This document shows, piece after piece, positions 28,101 to 37,524 of a DNA stretch of 64,000 nucleotides. Under the pieces are notes generated by a model. It saw only the letters and a program-made list of their open reading frames with translations. It did not search any database and was not told where the DNA came from. The stretch comes from Dulcicalothrix desertica PCC 7102. Its GTDB lineage: Bacteria; Cyanobacteriota; Cyanobacteriia; Cyanobacteriales; Nostocaceae. Position numbers and translations under genes: made by a program. How positions within the stretch are numbered: position 1 is the first letter of the stretch; every line of letters starts with the position of its first letter. Location: positions 271,072-335,071 of the forward strand of contig NZ_RSCL01000005.1 in NCBI RefSeq assembly GCF_003991905.1. The letters run 5' to 3'.

Positions 28101-28488
28101 AATTTTAAAAGTCGATAAAGCTATAGCTAACGATGCTGAAAGTTTAACAGATGTAGTTGCCGCGCGTTTAGCAAAGTTGATGAATAACGTTCGTCGTAGA
28201 GCAGCAGAAGGAAAACCAACTTTAACTATAGTAGATGGCAAGTGGAAACCAGCGCTAAGTTCAGAAGAAGAACGACAAGCAGTATATGAATTTGCTAAAT
28301 ACTTTGTCAAAGAAATATTTGAAGCTACGTTTAAATGCGACCGCGCGCGTTTAGCTGGTACACAACTTAACCTCATTCGTGACACTTGCGAATATCTTTA
28401 CCGTCTCGCAGAAGATGAAGAACGCAAAAACCGTAGTCAAGAAGAACCAGATGAAATAGCAGAAATCGAAGTTGTCGATGCTGCTTAG
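25144..28488 (+). CDS. csc3: Cas10d (Csc3), type I-D large subunit with HD domain
   Basis: The signature protein of type I-D: 1114 aa with an HD-type nuclease near the N-terminus (CYLLHDYEKF, about residues 161-170) and a degenerate Cas10-like palm behind it. In type I-D it is the nuclease and large subunit of the effector complex and works with Cas3'. The start is GTG 25144 with AAGGA upstream. The N-terminus is very acidic (residues 10-37, many Asp and Glu). The C-terminal helical end is rich in Glu and Arg. Length fits the family. The frame is intact throughout. Confidence 0.93.
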   Translation: MNTKLASELEDTFDDDLPEVADFDGDDDNEEDEAPTKRVLLTIRLFQEAIKKAQGNQHDKIIHKFADYVLLNLVQQLAGATAKGGKFFEVTIEKINAKRALEGKKPVRRDNAGDQSLLAHLLNGFLPTYRILKRLLQDDLETNPVRRSCEDFQICIFIVCYLLHDYEKFPDYLEWLIANDIKDRDWELEPPKKEDAPNLGRDYVAKKILDFGLHHLLDDDWRLLIDDIIFISSNSGVKNDSDLGLVTRGLKLLEDERLDDRIRQNLIDLVSLADVFASAIKHPRDVENGRLPLLLGRLSNHQLKFTYHSLSENRGVLTNILNNALIEAHPEEFYTPLLYLPDGVVYLANKNAPAVETKDISEKVVSKIKSLCADKLRQRQTGFNRDGKGFKFADYYWLFFDAVGLMEVSVDAACRLLPDSKTASSGKRSESLKNYQEQGELPASLNLELKNEIRADRLAEFGDIICRGIWSDWCEKVASSQKQLPKAQRKNAPNLDLTEKLAEFLGLAAEIPAIKQIQSLKKTGGVPLDWYYLAAVYFRNHPGKDFTQVLEVMKQMVNHAASLIQPILLEFQDIPDGWNDLRTYVNRVITLPTGAVVAPETEPFILELQRYNSAKVTGRGRENVCAMSSSSYTVTEQMESATLFAPQVYSNRQILFNAQAAKRQICAIWSIEIMLRQILMNQTNAVGGDFESRKYRYLYLYPAYFFTPETNKFLQLVYNQFAKTRFDAELRKHFITENQVADLSIQNYQRVDSLLIKEDLQPDDDRTFKISFPEKETLTFFFLGLPPGREPTDTESWVAPAWLAFSLPLIMDVKVVASESPVPPFLSGADFEETVLLDGTHQAIRSLIKKDNYRLDSILPYSSHKHEFSPLNALTAAYAIHLEANRKKDGDPDWGKLADFARDIETSPLYVFHYLNKWLRKQDKIESVPTVKIRLYESLYYYFEPTGERMNQLRKLTELYRRFYRAKSYYAKANAILKPIDEAADVILKVDKAIANDAESLTDVVAARLAKLMNNVRRRAAEGKPTLTIVDGKWKPALSSEEERQAVYEFAKYFVKEIFEATFKCDRARLAGTQLNLIRDTCEYLYRLAEDEERKNRSQEEPDEIAEIEVVDAA

Positions 28489-28534
28489 GAACCCAATATC
28501 AACCAATTTTCACATATACAGGAGTCATACCACA

Positions 28535-29560
28535 ATGCAATTTCTCAAAACAGTAGACGCTAAATTCTTCCACAGCGAAATCCCTGCAAAACCAATGGGT
28601 AAATACGCTCACTTTATTACAATCCGTATAACTGAATCTTACCCATTATTTCAAACCGACGGTGAACTAAATAAAGCTAAAGTACGTGCAGGTATACAGC
28701 ATCAAGAACCAATTAGTCGTCTAGCAATGTTTAAACGCAAACAATCTACACCTGAACGCTTAACAGGACGTGAGCTATTACGTAACTATCAAATAGGTGA
28801 ATGGGATAAATGCGACTATAACGTAGAATTTAGCAAAACAACACCCGATTGTATTCTTTATGGTTTTGCAATTGGTGATGCTGGTTCAGAGAAATCTAAA
28901 GTTGTTGTTGATACTGCTTATTCAATAACTCCCTTTGAAGACTCACATCTTAATTTTACCTTGAATGCGCCCTTTGAAAATGGGACGATGAGCCGTAATG
29001 GAGAAGTTACAAGTAGAATCAACAGCCAAGACCATATTCTACCTCAAACATTCTTTCCTAGCATCGTCACATTAAAAGACCCTACAGAAGCAAGTTTTCT
29101 GTATGTTTTTAATAATATCCTAAGAACTCGTCACTACGGCGCCCAAACTACAAGAACTGGACGTGTTAGAAATGAATTAATTGGGGTTATTTTTGCAGAC
29201 GGTGAAACTGTTAGTAACCTGCGTTGGACACAAAAAATATACGACTTACTAAACTTTGACGGCAAAATTAATCCACCTGACCCATTGAACGAAGACGATG
29301 TAAAAGATGCTGCAACCAAAGCTATTGCAGAACTAATGACGCAAGAGTTTATTTCTCATACCGATTTTATTGCAGATGCATTTCAACCGCTATTAACAGA
29401 AGTCAAATCTATTACCAGCGATGAAACCAAATTAAAAGAAATGCTCACGCTTGCCAATACTGAATCTAGTGCTTATGCTGAGAAATACGTATCAAAAAAA
29501 TCAGCAGACAAAGACAAGAAAGATAAAAAGCCTAAAAAAGCTTCAGCAGCAACGGAGTAA
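28535..29560 (+). CDS. csc2: Csc2 (Cas7-type backbone subunit), type I-D
   Basis: 341 aa from ATG 28535, which has AGGAG at 28520-28524; the open frame extends upstream into csc3 but the ribosome site fixes this start. MQFLKTVDAKFFHSEIPAKPMGKY and DGETVSNLRWTQKIYDLLNFDGK are Csc2 blocks. Several copies polymerise along the crRNA. The C-terminus ends in a Lys/Asp-rich tail (KKSADKDKKDKKPKKAS), probably disordered. It follows csc3 by 46 bp. Confidence 0.92.
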   Translation: MQFLKTVDAKFFHSEIPAKPMGKYAHFITIRITESYPLFQTDGELNKAKVRAGIQHQEPISRLAMFKRKQSTPERLTGRELLRNYQIGEWDKCDYNVEFSKTTPDCILYGFAIGDAGSEKSKVVVDTAYSITPFEDSHLNFTLNAPFENGTMSRNGEVTSRINSQDHILPQTFFPSIVTLKDPTEASFLYVFNNILRTRHYGAQTTRTGRVRNELIGVIFADGETVSNLRWTQKIYDLLNFDGKINPPDPLNEDDVKDAATKAIAELMTQEFISHTDFIADAFQPLLTEVKSITSDETKLKEMLTLANTESSAYAEKYVSKKSADKDKKDKKPKKASAATE

Positions 29561-29565
29561 AAGCA

Positions 29566-30312
29566 ATGGTGTTTATTTATCACTGCCAGCTTGAGTTACA
29601 TGATAGCTTATATTTTGCCACTCGTGAAATCGGGCGCCTTTACGAAACCGAACCTGTGATTCACAATTACGCTTTGTGTTATGCTTTGAACTTTGTTGAC
29701 AGCGAGGTTTATTCAACTACCGTTGCAGAAGAATATGGTTATCGTTACTTTTGTTCTGAACAAGTTCCATTGTACGACACACATTTAACACCACTGAACC
29801 AGCAGGGTATTTATGTAACTCCCGCGCGCGTGATTAATTATACTTCTATTTTAAATACTTGGAAGTATGCAAATAATAACTATCATGTAGAAATGGAGAA
29901 GACTCAAAAGAATATTCCTAGTTTTGGTAGAACAAAAGAGATTGCCGCAGAAAGTAAATTTGAATTTTTTATTATTTCTAAACAATCTCTGACAGAAAAA
30001 CCAAAAAAATTACCAAAATGGATTCGTTTGGGTAAATGGATGAGTAAAGCAGAGCTAACGGTTGAAGAGTTGCCATCACCCAAAACTGCGGAAGGTGTTT
30101 TTACTTGTACTCATCCGCTAAATCCTTTAGATGTTATGTTCACAAATCAAGTCATGAGTTACGACGTTGTGAATATGCCACCTGTTAGTTTAATTCAAAA
30201 CGTGCAAATGCGCGGCAGTTACTATAAATTTGATGGAACCAAGAATGAAAAAATTCCAAACTGGCTAAAACACCTAAATATCCCTGTACATATGGAATAC
30301 CGCTTCCAATGA
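29566..30312 (+). CDS. csc1: Csc1 (Cas5-type subunit), type I-D
   Basis: A 248 aa RAMP protein starting five bases after csc2. MVFIYHCQLELHDSLYFATREIGRLYETEPVIHNYALCYAL is the conserved N-terminal RRM-like fold of Csc1. As the Cas5 homolog it caps the 5' handle of the crRNA in the effector. Length and frame are normal. Confidence 0.92.
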   Translation: MVFIYHCQLELHDSLYFATREIGRLYETEPVIHNYALCYALNFVDSEVYSTTVAEEYGYRYFCSEQVPLYDTHLTPLNQQGIYVTPARVINYTSILNTWKYANNNYHVEMEKTQKNIPSFGRTKEIAAESKFEFFIISKQSLTEKPKKLPKWIRLGKWMSKAELTVEELPSPKTAEGVFTCTHPLNPLDVMFTNQVMSYDVVNMPPVSLIQNVQMRGSYYKFDGTKNEKIPNWLKHLNIPVHMEYRFQ

Positions 30313-30340
30313 TAATTGTGCGTAATTGCAATCAATTGTA

Positions 30341-30368
30341 GGTTGGGTTGGCTTTGCGAACCCAACAT
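30341..30368. repeat. GGTTGGGTT...AACCCAAC hairpin repeat
   Basis: A short stem (GTTGGGTT with AACCCAAC) in the 99 bp gap between csc1 and cas6, same family as 13991-14019. It may attenuate expression of cas6 and the adaptation genes downstream. Confidence 0.65.
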
Positions 30369-30411
30369 TTATATAATTAACGACTGTAATGTTAGTACGA
30401 ACAAATACAAA

Positions 30412-31236
30412 ATGCCTTACAGCTTAGTTCTCAACCTACTCCCTCAATCACCTATCTATCCCAATTTCCTAACTGGCAGACACTACCATGCATTATTCCT
30501 CAACCTAATTAGTTCTGTCGATAAAAGCTTAGGAGATTATTTACACGAGTCAAACGCAGAAAAAGCTTTTACTATATCTCCTTTACAAGTTCGTCAGCAC
30601 AAACAGTACAATAATTATATACTCCAATCATCGCAGCAAAAACCCATTCCCCCAAATACTGCATGTTGGTGGCGCCTGTCTCTACTCGATGATACGCTAT
30701 TTGGTAAGCTTACCCCTTTGTGGTTAAACCTTAACCCAGAACATCCTTGGCATTTAGGTTCAGCGAATTTATTTATTACTAGTGTTCTTGGTACATCGCA
30801 ACCAATGCAACCGTGGGCAAATGTTTGTACTTATGAACAACTGTACGAACAAGCTAGCGAAATAAACCGCACGATTAATTTTTGTTTTGCAACACCTGTA
30901 GCTTTTCGTCAGGGAAAATACGATAACGTTCTCCCTGTTAAAGAATCTGTTTTTAATAGCTTACTCACACGTTGGAATAAATATAGTGGAATAGAAATTG
31001 CTGATATTCCAATCGAGTCAATTTATCCCAGTTCTCTTAAAATTAATACCGAAGTCGTCAATAACTATGACAGCAAATTTATTGGTTGTATCGGTGAAAT
31101 TAGCTATCGGCTTCTTGGCGATATCGAACCAATCAAAATCAAACAAATCAATGCCCTAGCTGACTTTGCATTATACGCCGGAGTCGGAAGAAAAACAACA
31201 ATGGGTATGGGTATGACTAGGAGAGTTAGGAGTTAA
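30412..31236 (+). CDS. cas6: Cas6 crRNA-processing endoribonuclease
   Basis: 274 aa from ATG 30412 (MPYSLVLNLLPQSPIYPNFLTGRHYHAL). The His in the GRHYHALF segment is a plausible catalytic residue, and the C-terminal glycine-rich loop YAGVGRKTTMGMGM is the Cas6 signature. It cuts the repeat to leave the 8-nt GATTGAAAC-type tag end. The longer upstream frame runs through the hairpin repeat and is discarded. A frameshifted paralog lies at 36669. Confidence 0.93.
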   Translation: MPYSLVLNLLPQSPIYPNFLTGRHYHALFLNLISSVDKSLGDYLHESNAEKAFTISPLQVRQHKQYNNYILQSSQQKPIPPNTACWWRLSLLDDTLFGKLTPLWLNLNPEHPWHLGSANLFITSVLGTSQPMQPWANVCTYEQLYEQASEINRTINFCFATPVAFRQGKYDNVLPVKESVFNSLLTRWNKYSGIEIADIPIESIYPSSLKINTEVVNNYDSKFIGCIGEISYRLLGDIEPIKIKQINALADFALYAGVGRKTTMGMGMTRRVRS

Positions 31237-31255
31237 GAGTTAGGAGTTAGGAGTT

Positions 31256-31843
31256 ATGGATGAATATATTCCAATAGCAGCATTGAATCAATATACATAT
31301 TGTCCGCATCGTAGCTGGCGGATGTTTTGTGCGGGTGAGTTTGCCGATAATCATTATACAATTGAAGGTACATCTTTACATGAACGCGCGCATACAATTA
31401 GCGAAGAATTTCGTGATGAAATTCGGCAAATTCGAGCGATATGGTTGAAATCAGAGAAATACAAATTAATTGGCAAATCAGATTTAATTGAACTTCAAAA
31501 TGGAGAATGGTATCCTGTTGAATATAAACGTGGGCGCCGGGGTGAATGGGATAACGATGAACTACAAGTGTGCGCGCAAGCATTATGTTTAGAGGAAATG
31601 ACAGGGAAAACGATTAATACTGGTTATGTTTACTACGCTCATTCTCATCAGCGTCAGCTAGTAGAAATAACTCCAGAATTACGTCAAACTGTTGTTGATA
31701 CTATTGATGCAGTGCAAACGCTAATGTTTACAGGCGCCATGCCAAAAGCAGTTAAAACAAAAAAATGTGATGGATGCAGTTTATTTTCTCAGTGTTTACC
31801 ACAAGCAGGTGAGAAAGTAGAAAGATATCGCGAAGAATTTTAA
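31256..31843 (+). CDS. cas4: Cas4 exonuclease
   Basis: 195 aa RecB-like nuclease. It starts at ATG 31256 behind TAGGAG tandem words. Cluster-binding Cys are YCPHRSWRMFC near the N-terminus and CDGCSLFSQC near the C-terminus (a 4Fe-4S set). Nuclease motifs are GKSDLIEL and PVEYKRGRRG. Cas4 trims and selects prespacers by PAM with Cas1-Cas2. It lies 12 bp upstream of cas1. Confidence 0.92.
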   Translation: MDEYIPIAALNQYTYCPHRSWRMFCAGEFADNHYTIEGTSLHERAHTISEEFRDEIRQIRAIWLKSEKYKLIGKSDLIELQNGEWYPVEYKRGRRGEWDNDELQVCAQALCLEEMTGKTINTGYVYYAHSHQRQLVEITPELRQTVVDTIDAVQTLMFTGAMPKAVKTKKCDGCSLFSQCLPQAGEKVERYREEF

Positions 31844-31855
31844 ATAAAGGTAATT

Positions 31856-32857
31856 ATGGGAACACTATATATCACTCAAGAAGACTCATTTATCGGCAAA
31901 ATTGACGAACGTGTCACAGTCAAATTTGACAAGAAAATACTGCAAGACATACCCTTAATTAAAATCGATGGTATCGTCATTTTAGGACGTGCAACTATTT
32001 CACCTGCCACTGTATCAGAACTTCTCGAACGAAATATCCCCTTAACATTTTTAACAGAATACGGTCGTTATTTAGGACGTTTAGAACCAGAAGTTACCAA
32101 AAACATCTTCGTTCGTAAAGCCCAATGGGCAGCAGCAGGAGAGTCACCACAAGCTATTCATATAGTAAAAGGGTTTGTGCGTGGCAAGCTCAAAAACTAC
32201 CGTAACGTTATGTTTCGGCGCCAGCGTGAGTCAAACTTAGATTTATCTAAAAGTATCGAACGTATAGAGCAAGTAATAACATCAATAGATAAAACGCACA
32301 ATATTAATTCATTACGAGGATTAGAAGGTGCAGGTAGTGCAGTATACTTCGGCTGTCTTAATCAAATGATTCGCAACGTAGAATTTCAATTTGACTACCG
32401 TAACAGACGACCACCAAAAGACCCCGTTAATTCTTTGCTTAGTTTTGGATATTCTTTACTACGTCATGATATTCAAGGCGCCGTTAACATTGCAGGTTTT
32501 GACCCGTACTTAGGATATTTACACTTCGAGCGTTACGGTAGAGCATCATTAGCATTTGATTTAATGGAAGAATTTCGTCCTTTAATAGTCGATGCACTAG
32601 TATTAAGCACCATCAATAAATCTTTATTAACACCCAGCGACTTTTTTACAGAACCATTAAGTGGCGCCGTGTATATGACTCCCGAAGGAAGAAAAGCATA
32701 TTTAAAACTATACACACAAAAAAAACAATCAGAATTTAAACATCCAGTCATGGGACGTAAATGCACCTACCAAGAAGCATTTGAAATACAAGCACGGTTA
32801 CTAGCAAAATACCTCATGGGAGAAATAGATAAATATCCACCACTAATTTTAAAATAA
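31856..32857 (+). CDS. cas1: Cas1 integrase
   Basis: 333 aa with the active-site metal ligands in RGLEGAGSAVYFG (Glu), LHFERYGRASLAFDLMEEFRP (His and Asp/Glu). Cas1 joins with Cas2 to insert new spacers at the leader end. The full family length is present, with no breaks, so the adaptation module seems functional. Confidence 0.95.
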   Translation: MGTLYITQEDSFIGKIDERVTVKFDKKILQDIPLIKIDGIVILGRATISPATVSELLERNIPLTFLTEYGRYLGRLEPEVTKNIFVRKAQWAAAGESPQAIHIVKGFVRGKLKNYRNVMFRRQRESNLDLSKSIERIEQVITSIDKTHNINSLRGLEGAGSAVYFGCLNQMIRNVEFQFDYRNRRPPKDPVNSLLSFGYSLLRHDIQGAVNIAGFDPYLGYLHFERYGRASLAFDLMEEFRPLIVDALVLSTINKSLLTPSDFFTEPLSGAVYMTPEGRKAYLKLYTQKKQSEFKHPVMGRKCTYQEAFEIQARLLAKYLMGEIDKYPPLILK

Positions 32858-32867
32858 GCACTTAAAA

Positions 32868-33152
32868 ATGAAACTCACCAAAAACGTAGTTATTTCATAC
32901 GACATTTCCGAAGATAACCGTCGCACCAAAATCCATAAAATCCTCAAATCATACGGACAGTGGGTACAATACAGCGTCTTCGAGTGTCAACTTACCGATA
33001 CTCAGTATGCCAAACTGCGCGCGCGGTTAAGCAAACTAATAAAACCAGACACCGACAGCATTCGCTTCTACTTCTTATGTGCCTGCTGTTTCGCCAAAGT
33101 AGAGCGTATCGGTGGTGAACCAGTTCGCGACGACTCAATTTTCTTCGCTTAA
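32868..33152 (+). CDS. cas2: Cas2
   Basis: 94 aa, small ferredoxin-like fold: NVVISYDISEDNRRTKIHKIL holds the conserved Asp; VQYSVFECQL follows. It forms the centre of the Cas1-Cas2 integrase. It closes the cas operon, 10 bp after cas1, about 265 bp before the leader of array 2. Confidence 0.95.
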   Translation: MKLTKNVVISYDISEDNRRTKIHKILKSYGQWVQYSVFECQLTDTQYAKLRARLSKLIKPDTDSIRFYFLCACCFAKVERIGGEPVRDDSIFFA

Positions 33153-33188
33153 TAGGGCGTGCAAACAGGTAAAATATAGACCTTTTGT

Positions 33189-33300
33189 CATGCTGAGGAA
33201 CGAATATCATGCTGAGGAACGAATATCATGCTGAGGAACGAATGTCATGCTGAGGAACGGATGTCATGCTGAGGAACGAATGTCATGCTGAGGAACGAAG
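33189..33300 (+). repeat. TCATGCTGAGGAACGAA tandem repeat
   Basis: Six head-to-tail copies of an 18-20 bp unit (TCATGCTGAGGAACG with AATA, AATG or GATG spacers) follow cas2. The same wording, inverted (CGTTCCTCAGCATGACA), is repeated at 38110-38360. A replication-slippage tract with no evident function. Confidence 0.85.
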
Positions 33301-33417
33301 CATCTTAAAGATTGGCGCCTGTTTAAAAGTAAAGTTTTAACTCGTTTTCAGTACATATATAATTATTGATAGGGATGTGGTTCTACCATATCCCTATCTA
33401 CGTATTCTGACTCTTCA

Positions 33418-33654
33418 ACTTGGTATCATGCGCGGATGGGTAGGTGTGCAAAAAGAGATTAAAAAAAAAATGGCTGTATCCCAGTTCCCACAAGCATTTG
33501 GAGAATCGACAGACAAAAACCATCCGCGCACCTTACACAGAGCGGCTTTCAGCGATTTTGACTCTATACAAACACAATTTTTCATGCTACAATTGACCCA
33601 TCCGCGCAACCGAACCATGAAAACTACATATATCAAGGCTTTCAGGCGCCCGCC
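33418..33654 (+). promoter_or_regulatory. CRISPR leader of array 2
   Basis: Homologous to 16363-16600 over its whole length, with the same TGCGCGGATGG at 33430 and inverted CCATCCGCGCA at about 33521 and 33597, and GGCGCC at 33645-33650, four bases before the first repeat as in array 1. Arrays and leaders were therefore duplicated as a unit. Confidence 0.8.
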
Positions 33655-35434
33655 ATTACAATTTCTCTTACTCCCTAATAGGGATTGAAACAAAAAGCTA
33701 CCTATCACATTACCGTTATACCCACCAAAATTACAATTTCTCTTACTCCCTAATAGGGATTGAAACTAAAGAGATGGTTCGTAAAGCCCAACGCAACCAA
33801 TGGGAAATTACAATTTCTCTTACTCCCTAATAGGGATTGAAACGGTAGCTTTACGGCAGAAGATTCAAGAGTGCAAATATCATTACAATTTCTCTTACTC
33901 CCTAATAGGGATTGAAACTGTTGACGTTTACGATATAGATGCACCAATGAATAATTACAATTTCTCTTACTCCCTAATAGGGATTGAAACTTCTTGACAC
34001 GGGGGAGATGTCTGAAGTATCAAATTACAATTTCTCTTACTCCCTAATAGGGATTGAAACTCAAGATGTGAAAGTTCACAAAGACGTAAAAGCAATTACA
34101 ATTTCTCTTACTCCCTAATAGGGATTGAAACTTTAACATTTGCTATTTTTCTCACTAACTCTGATCTAATTACAATTTCTCTTACTCCCTAATAGGGATT
34201 GAAACAGTATACAAAAATTGTCTGAACAAGATGTATTAATTACAATTTCTCTTACTCCCTAATAGGGATTGAAACCTATTTTGACAATAGCGACTTCAGC
34301 GTTCATAATATTACAATTTCTCTTACTCCCTAATAGGGATTGAAACTAGCCATAAGACGCAATTTCCAATTTTATCTGGCGCCCAATTACAATTTCTCTT
34401 ACTCCCTAATAGGGATTGAAACATACTGAGTGATAGCGGCTCTTACTCAGAAGAATTACAATTTCTCTTACTCCCTAATAGGGATTGAAACATTTCCTTC
34501 TCTGATATAAATCTTGAAATTAACACATTACAATTTCTCTTACTCCCTAATAGGGATTGAAACCAATAGCTTAACACTTTGGACGATTTTACAACTAATT
34601 ACAATTTCTCTTACTCCCTAATAGGGATTGAAACTTCCTCTAGGAATACTACAAACAACTAACGCAAGATTACAATTTCTCTTACTCCCTAATAGGGATT
34701 GAAACCTGTATATGGCGTGTTTGACCGTAGATGCGGGGGTATTACAATTTCTCTTACTCCCTAATAGGGATTGAAACCTTCCAATGATAAACAAAGCTAG
34801 TGATTGGGGAAATTACAATTTCTCTTACTCCCTAATAGGGATTGAAACGCGAAGAATCAAAAGCAACAGGATACATATAAGAAATTACAATTTCTCTTAC
34901 TCCCTAATAGGGATTGAAACCATGCGGAGAAACCCAGCCACATTCCCAAATAGAATTACAATTTCTCTTACTCCCTAATAGGGATTGAAACGACGTAACT
35001 TTGCAGATAGAAATAGGCGACCCTTTACCAATTACAATTTCTCTTACTCCCTAATAGGGATTGAAACTTATGGAGGACAAAAGGAAAAAATTTATCGCGT
35101 CTTGAATTACAATTTCTCTTACTCCCTAATAGGGATTGAAACAACCTCGATTGTGAAGTTTACCTGGTTTTGAAAAACTAGGAATTACAATTTCTCTTAC
35201 TCCCTAATAGGGATTGAAACACTGTTTGAAAACTGGATTACTGAGCGTTTTATTATTACAATTTCTCTTACTCCCTAATAGGGATTGAAACTATTCCTAC
35301 ATGCTCAAGCACGTCAAAGTAAGTTCATTACAATTTCTCTTACTCCCTAATAGGGATTGAAACTATTTAAATGGGCTAAAACAACATTTTGGCATCGATT
35401 ACAATTTCTCTTACTCCCTAATAGGGATTGAAAC
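33655..35434 (+). CRISPR. CRISPR array 2, 25 repeats and 24 spacers, type I-D
   Basis: Same 37-nt repeat as array 1. I located 25 copies, from 33655 to 35398; spacers are 32 to 41 nt. The last repeat is unchanged (ends GATTGAAAC), unlike array 1. One spacer (34347-34385) contains GGCGCC. No spacer was seen to match any other in the window by eye. The array runs on from the cas operon in the same direction. Confidence 0.98.
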
Positions 35435-35505
35435 TGAAAAATTTATCAAGTTAATTTGATTAATACAAATGTTACAATATAGCAACATTGAATTGACTAA
35501 TTATT

Positions 35506-36525
35506 ATGAATAAATCAATCCCTGAAGAGTACGGAAATCTTCTGTTAGAAATTAAACAGCGTATTCGCTCTGCTCAGTATGAAGCATTGAAGGCTGTAAA
35601 TAAAGAACTTATCGCCCTTTACTGGGATATTGGTAAGATGATTGTTGGGCGCCAGCAGGGTAATAGCTGGGGTAAATCAGTTGTTGAACAGTTAGCGAAG
35701 GAGTTACAAACTGAGTTTCCTGGTATTAGTGGATTTTCTGCTCGTAATATTTGGAATATGCGTATTTTTTATGTAACATACTATCAGAATGAAAAACTGC
35801 AACCAATGGTTGCAGAAATTAGTTGGACTCATAATATAGTCATTTTAGAAAAGTGTAAAGATGATTTAGAACGAGAATTTTATATTAGAATGACTAAAAA
35901 ATTTGGATGGACAAAAAATGTTTTAATTCACCAAATAGAGAACCAAACTTATGAAAAAACTTTACTTAACCAAACAAATTTTCAGCAGGCTGTTTCAGAA
36001 GAAATCCGCAATCAAGCAAAGTTAGCTGTTAAGGATGAGTATATTTTTGACTTTTTAGAGTTAGGAGACGAGCATAGCGAATCTCAACTAGAAAAAGCTA
36101 TTTTAGCAAGAGTTGAACCATTTTTACAGGAAATGGGGGGAATGTTTGCTTTCATGGGTAGTCAATATCGGCTTCAGATTGATGATGAAGAATATTTTAT
36201 AGACATTTTATTATACCATAGGCTCTTGAAATGCTTGGTGGCTGTAGAACTGAAGATTGGTAAGTTTTTACCTGAGTATGTAGGTAAAATGCAATTTTAT
36301 TTAGCTGCTTTAGATGACACAGTAAAACAACCAGATGAAAATCCATCGATTGGAATTATTCTTTGTAAGTCTAAAAATAAAACAATTGTAGAGTATGCGC
36401 TTAGGGAGTCCAACAAACCAATTGGTGTAGCAACTTATCAAATAGTTTCTACTGTCCCGCAAGAACTCAAAAATAAACTTCCCGCTCCAGAACAAGTTTC
36501 TAAGCTATTGGAGGGAATCGAGTAA
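35506..36525 (+). CDS. DUF1016/YhcG-type PDDEXK nuclease family protein
   Basis: A 339 aa protein in two parts: an N-terminal DUF1016 helical domain (KAVNKELIALYWDIGKMI, FSARNIWNMRIFY, EISWTHNIVILEK) and a C-terminal PD-(D/E)XK nuclease domain with FFIDILLYHRLLKCLVAVELKIGKF (as YFIDILLY and VELKIG, giving Asp and E-x-K). Such genes are frequent in defence islands; the natural substrate is unknown. It begins 71 bp after the last repeat of array 2 and may share the transcript of the array. Confidence 0.88.
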   Translation: MNKSIPEEYGNLLLEIKQRIRSAQYEALKAVNKELIALYWDIGKMIVGRQQGNSWGKSVVEQLAKELQTEFPGISGFSARNIWNMRIFYVTYYQNEKLQPMVAEISWTHNIVILEKCKDDLEREFYIRMTKKFGWTKNVLIHQIENQTYEKTLLNQTNFQQAVSEEIRNQAKLAVKDEYIFDFLELGDEHSESQLEKAILARVEPFLQEMGGMFAFMGSQYRLQIDDEEYFIDILLYHRLLKCLVAVELKIGKFLPEYVGKMQFYLAALDDTVKQPDENPSIGIILCKSKNKTIVEYALRESNKPIGVATYQIVSTVPQELKNKLPAPEQVSKLLEGIE

Positions 36526-36550
36526 AATTAATGTGGTAAACCCTACGCAA

Positions 36551-36617
36551 AGAAACCGGGTTTCTACACGGAATCATTGTTTGTATTACAGGTTATCGAC
36601 CAAGAAACCCGGTTTCT
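36551..36617. repeat. Pair of AGAAACCCGGTTTCT palindromes
   Basis: Copies at 36551-36565 and 36603-36617 between the DUF1016 gene and the broken cas6 paralog; same family as 4670-4735. Confidence 0.75.
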
Positions 36618-36668
36618 AATGCTCTGGAGGGTGTTTAATAGATTTAAAATCTAAGAATTTTAAGCCAA

Positions 36669-37498
36669 ATGCCTCACAGTTTAGTTCTCAACCTACTACC
36701 TCAGTCAAGCATCTATTCACAATTTTTAACTGGTAGACATTATCATGCTTTATTTCTCAACCTTGTTAGTTCAGTAGATAAGAGTTTAGGCGATATCCTT
36801 CATGATACAACCACAGATAAAGCTTTTACGCTTTCCCCCATACAAGTACACCGTAGACAACCAGCACTTAAAAACAATATTCTACAATGGCAGCACACCA
36901 AGAACCTATACTACCTGAGACACCTTGCTGGTGGCGCCTGTCTTTACTTGATGACACTTTATTTGGTAAGCTCACACAGCTTTGGTTAAATATAAATCCT
37001 GAAAAAGCTTGGCATTTAGGTTCTGCTGACTTGTTTATTACTAGCATCCAAGTTACACCTCAGTCAAACCAACCTTGGGCAAACGCTTGTACTTATGCAC
37101 AATTATACGAACAAGCAAGCGGCGCCGAACGAAGTATCAACTTTACATTTGCCACACCTACAGCTTTTCGGCAAGGAAACTTCGATACAGCATTACCTAG
37201 TAAAGAATCAGTATTCAAAAGTTTACTACAACGCTGGAACAAATATAGTGGCATAGAAATATCGCCTGAAATAATAGATTGCATTTTTCCCAGCTTTTTC
37301 AACATCCGCACAGAAATAGCGAGTGACTCCCGCAGTAAATTTATAGGTTGTGTTGGGCAAGTGAGCTATAAAATTATGGGAGAAGTCGAACCAGAAGTCA
37401 TCAAACAAATTAACGCCATAGCTGATTTTGCCTTATACGCAGGAGTCGGAAGGAAAACACCAATGGGAATGGGAATGGTACGCAGGCAAACTAACTAG
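36669..37498 (+). pseudogene. Second cas6, frameshifted
   Basis: Frame 1 (from ATG 36669) gives MPHSLVLNLLPQSSIYSQFL and matches the intact cas6 up to about codon 72. The match then continues one base back (-1) with EPILPETPCWWRLSLLDDTLFGKL and runs to YAGVGRKTPMGMGM and the stop at 37498. The shift lies between about 36875 and 36895; I see no canonical slippery heptamer, so it is a mutation rather than programmed shifting. The rest is well conserved, so inactivation is recent. It probably arose with the duplication of the array and leader. Confidence 0.85.
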
Positions 37499-37524
37499 AC
37501 AGCAAAGTTTTTTAGAAAATTCTA

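Noticed and set aside
25144-28488. Type III CRISPR because of a Cas10-like protein
   Set aside because: Csc1, Csc2, Cas3' and an N-terminal HD in Cas10d define type I-D; there are no Csm or Cmr genes.
36669-37498. Programmed frameshift in the second cas6
   Set aside because: No X-XXY-YYZ slippery heptamer was seen, and the intact paralog needs no shift.
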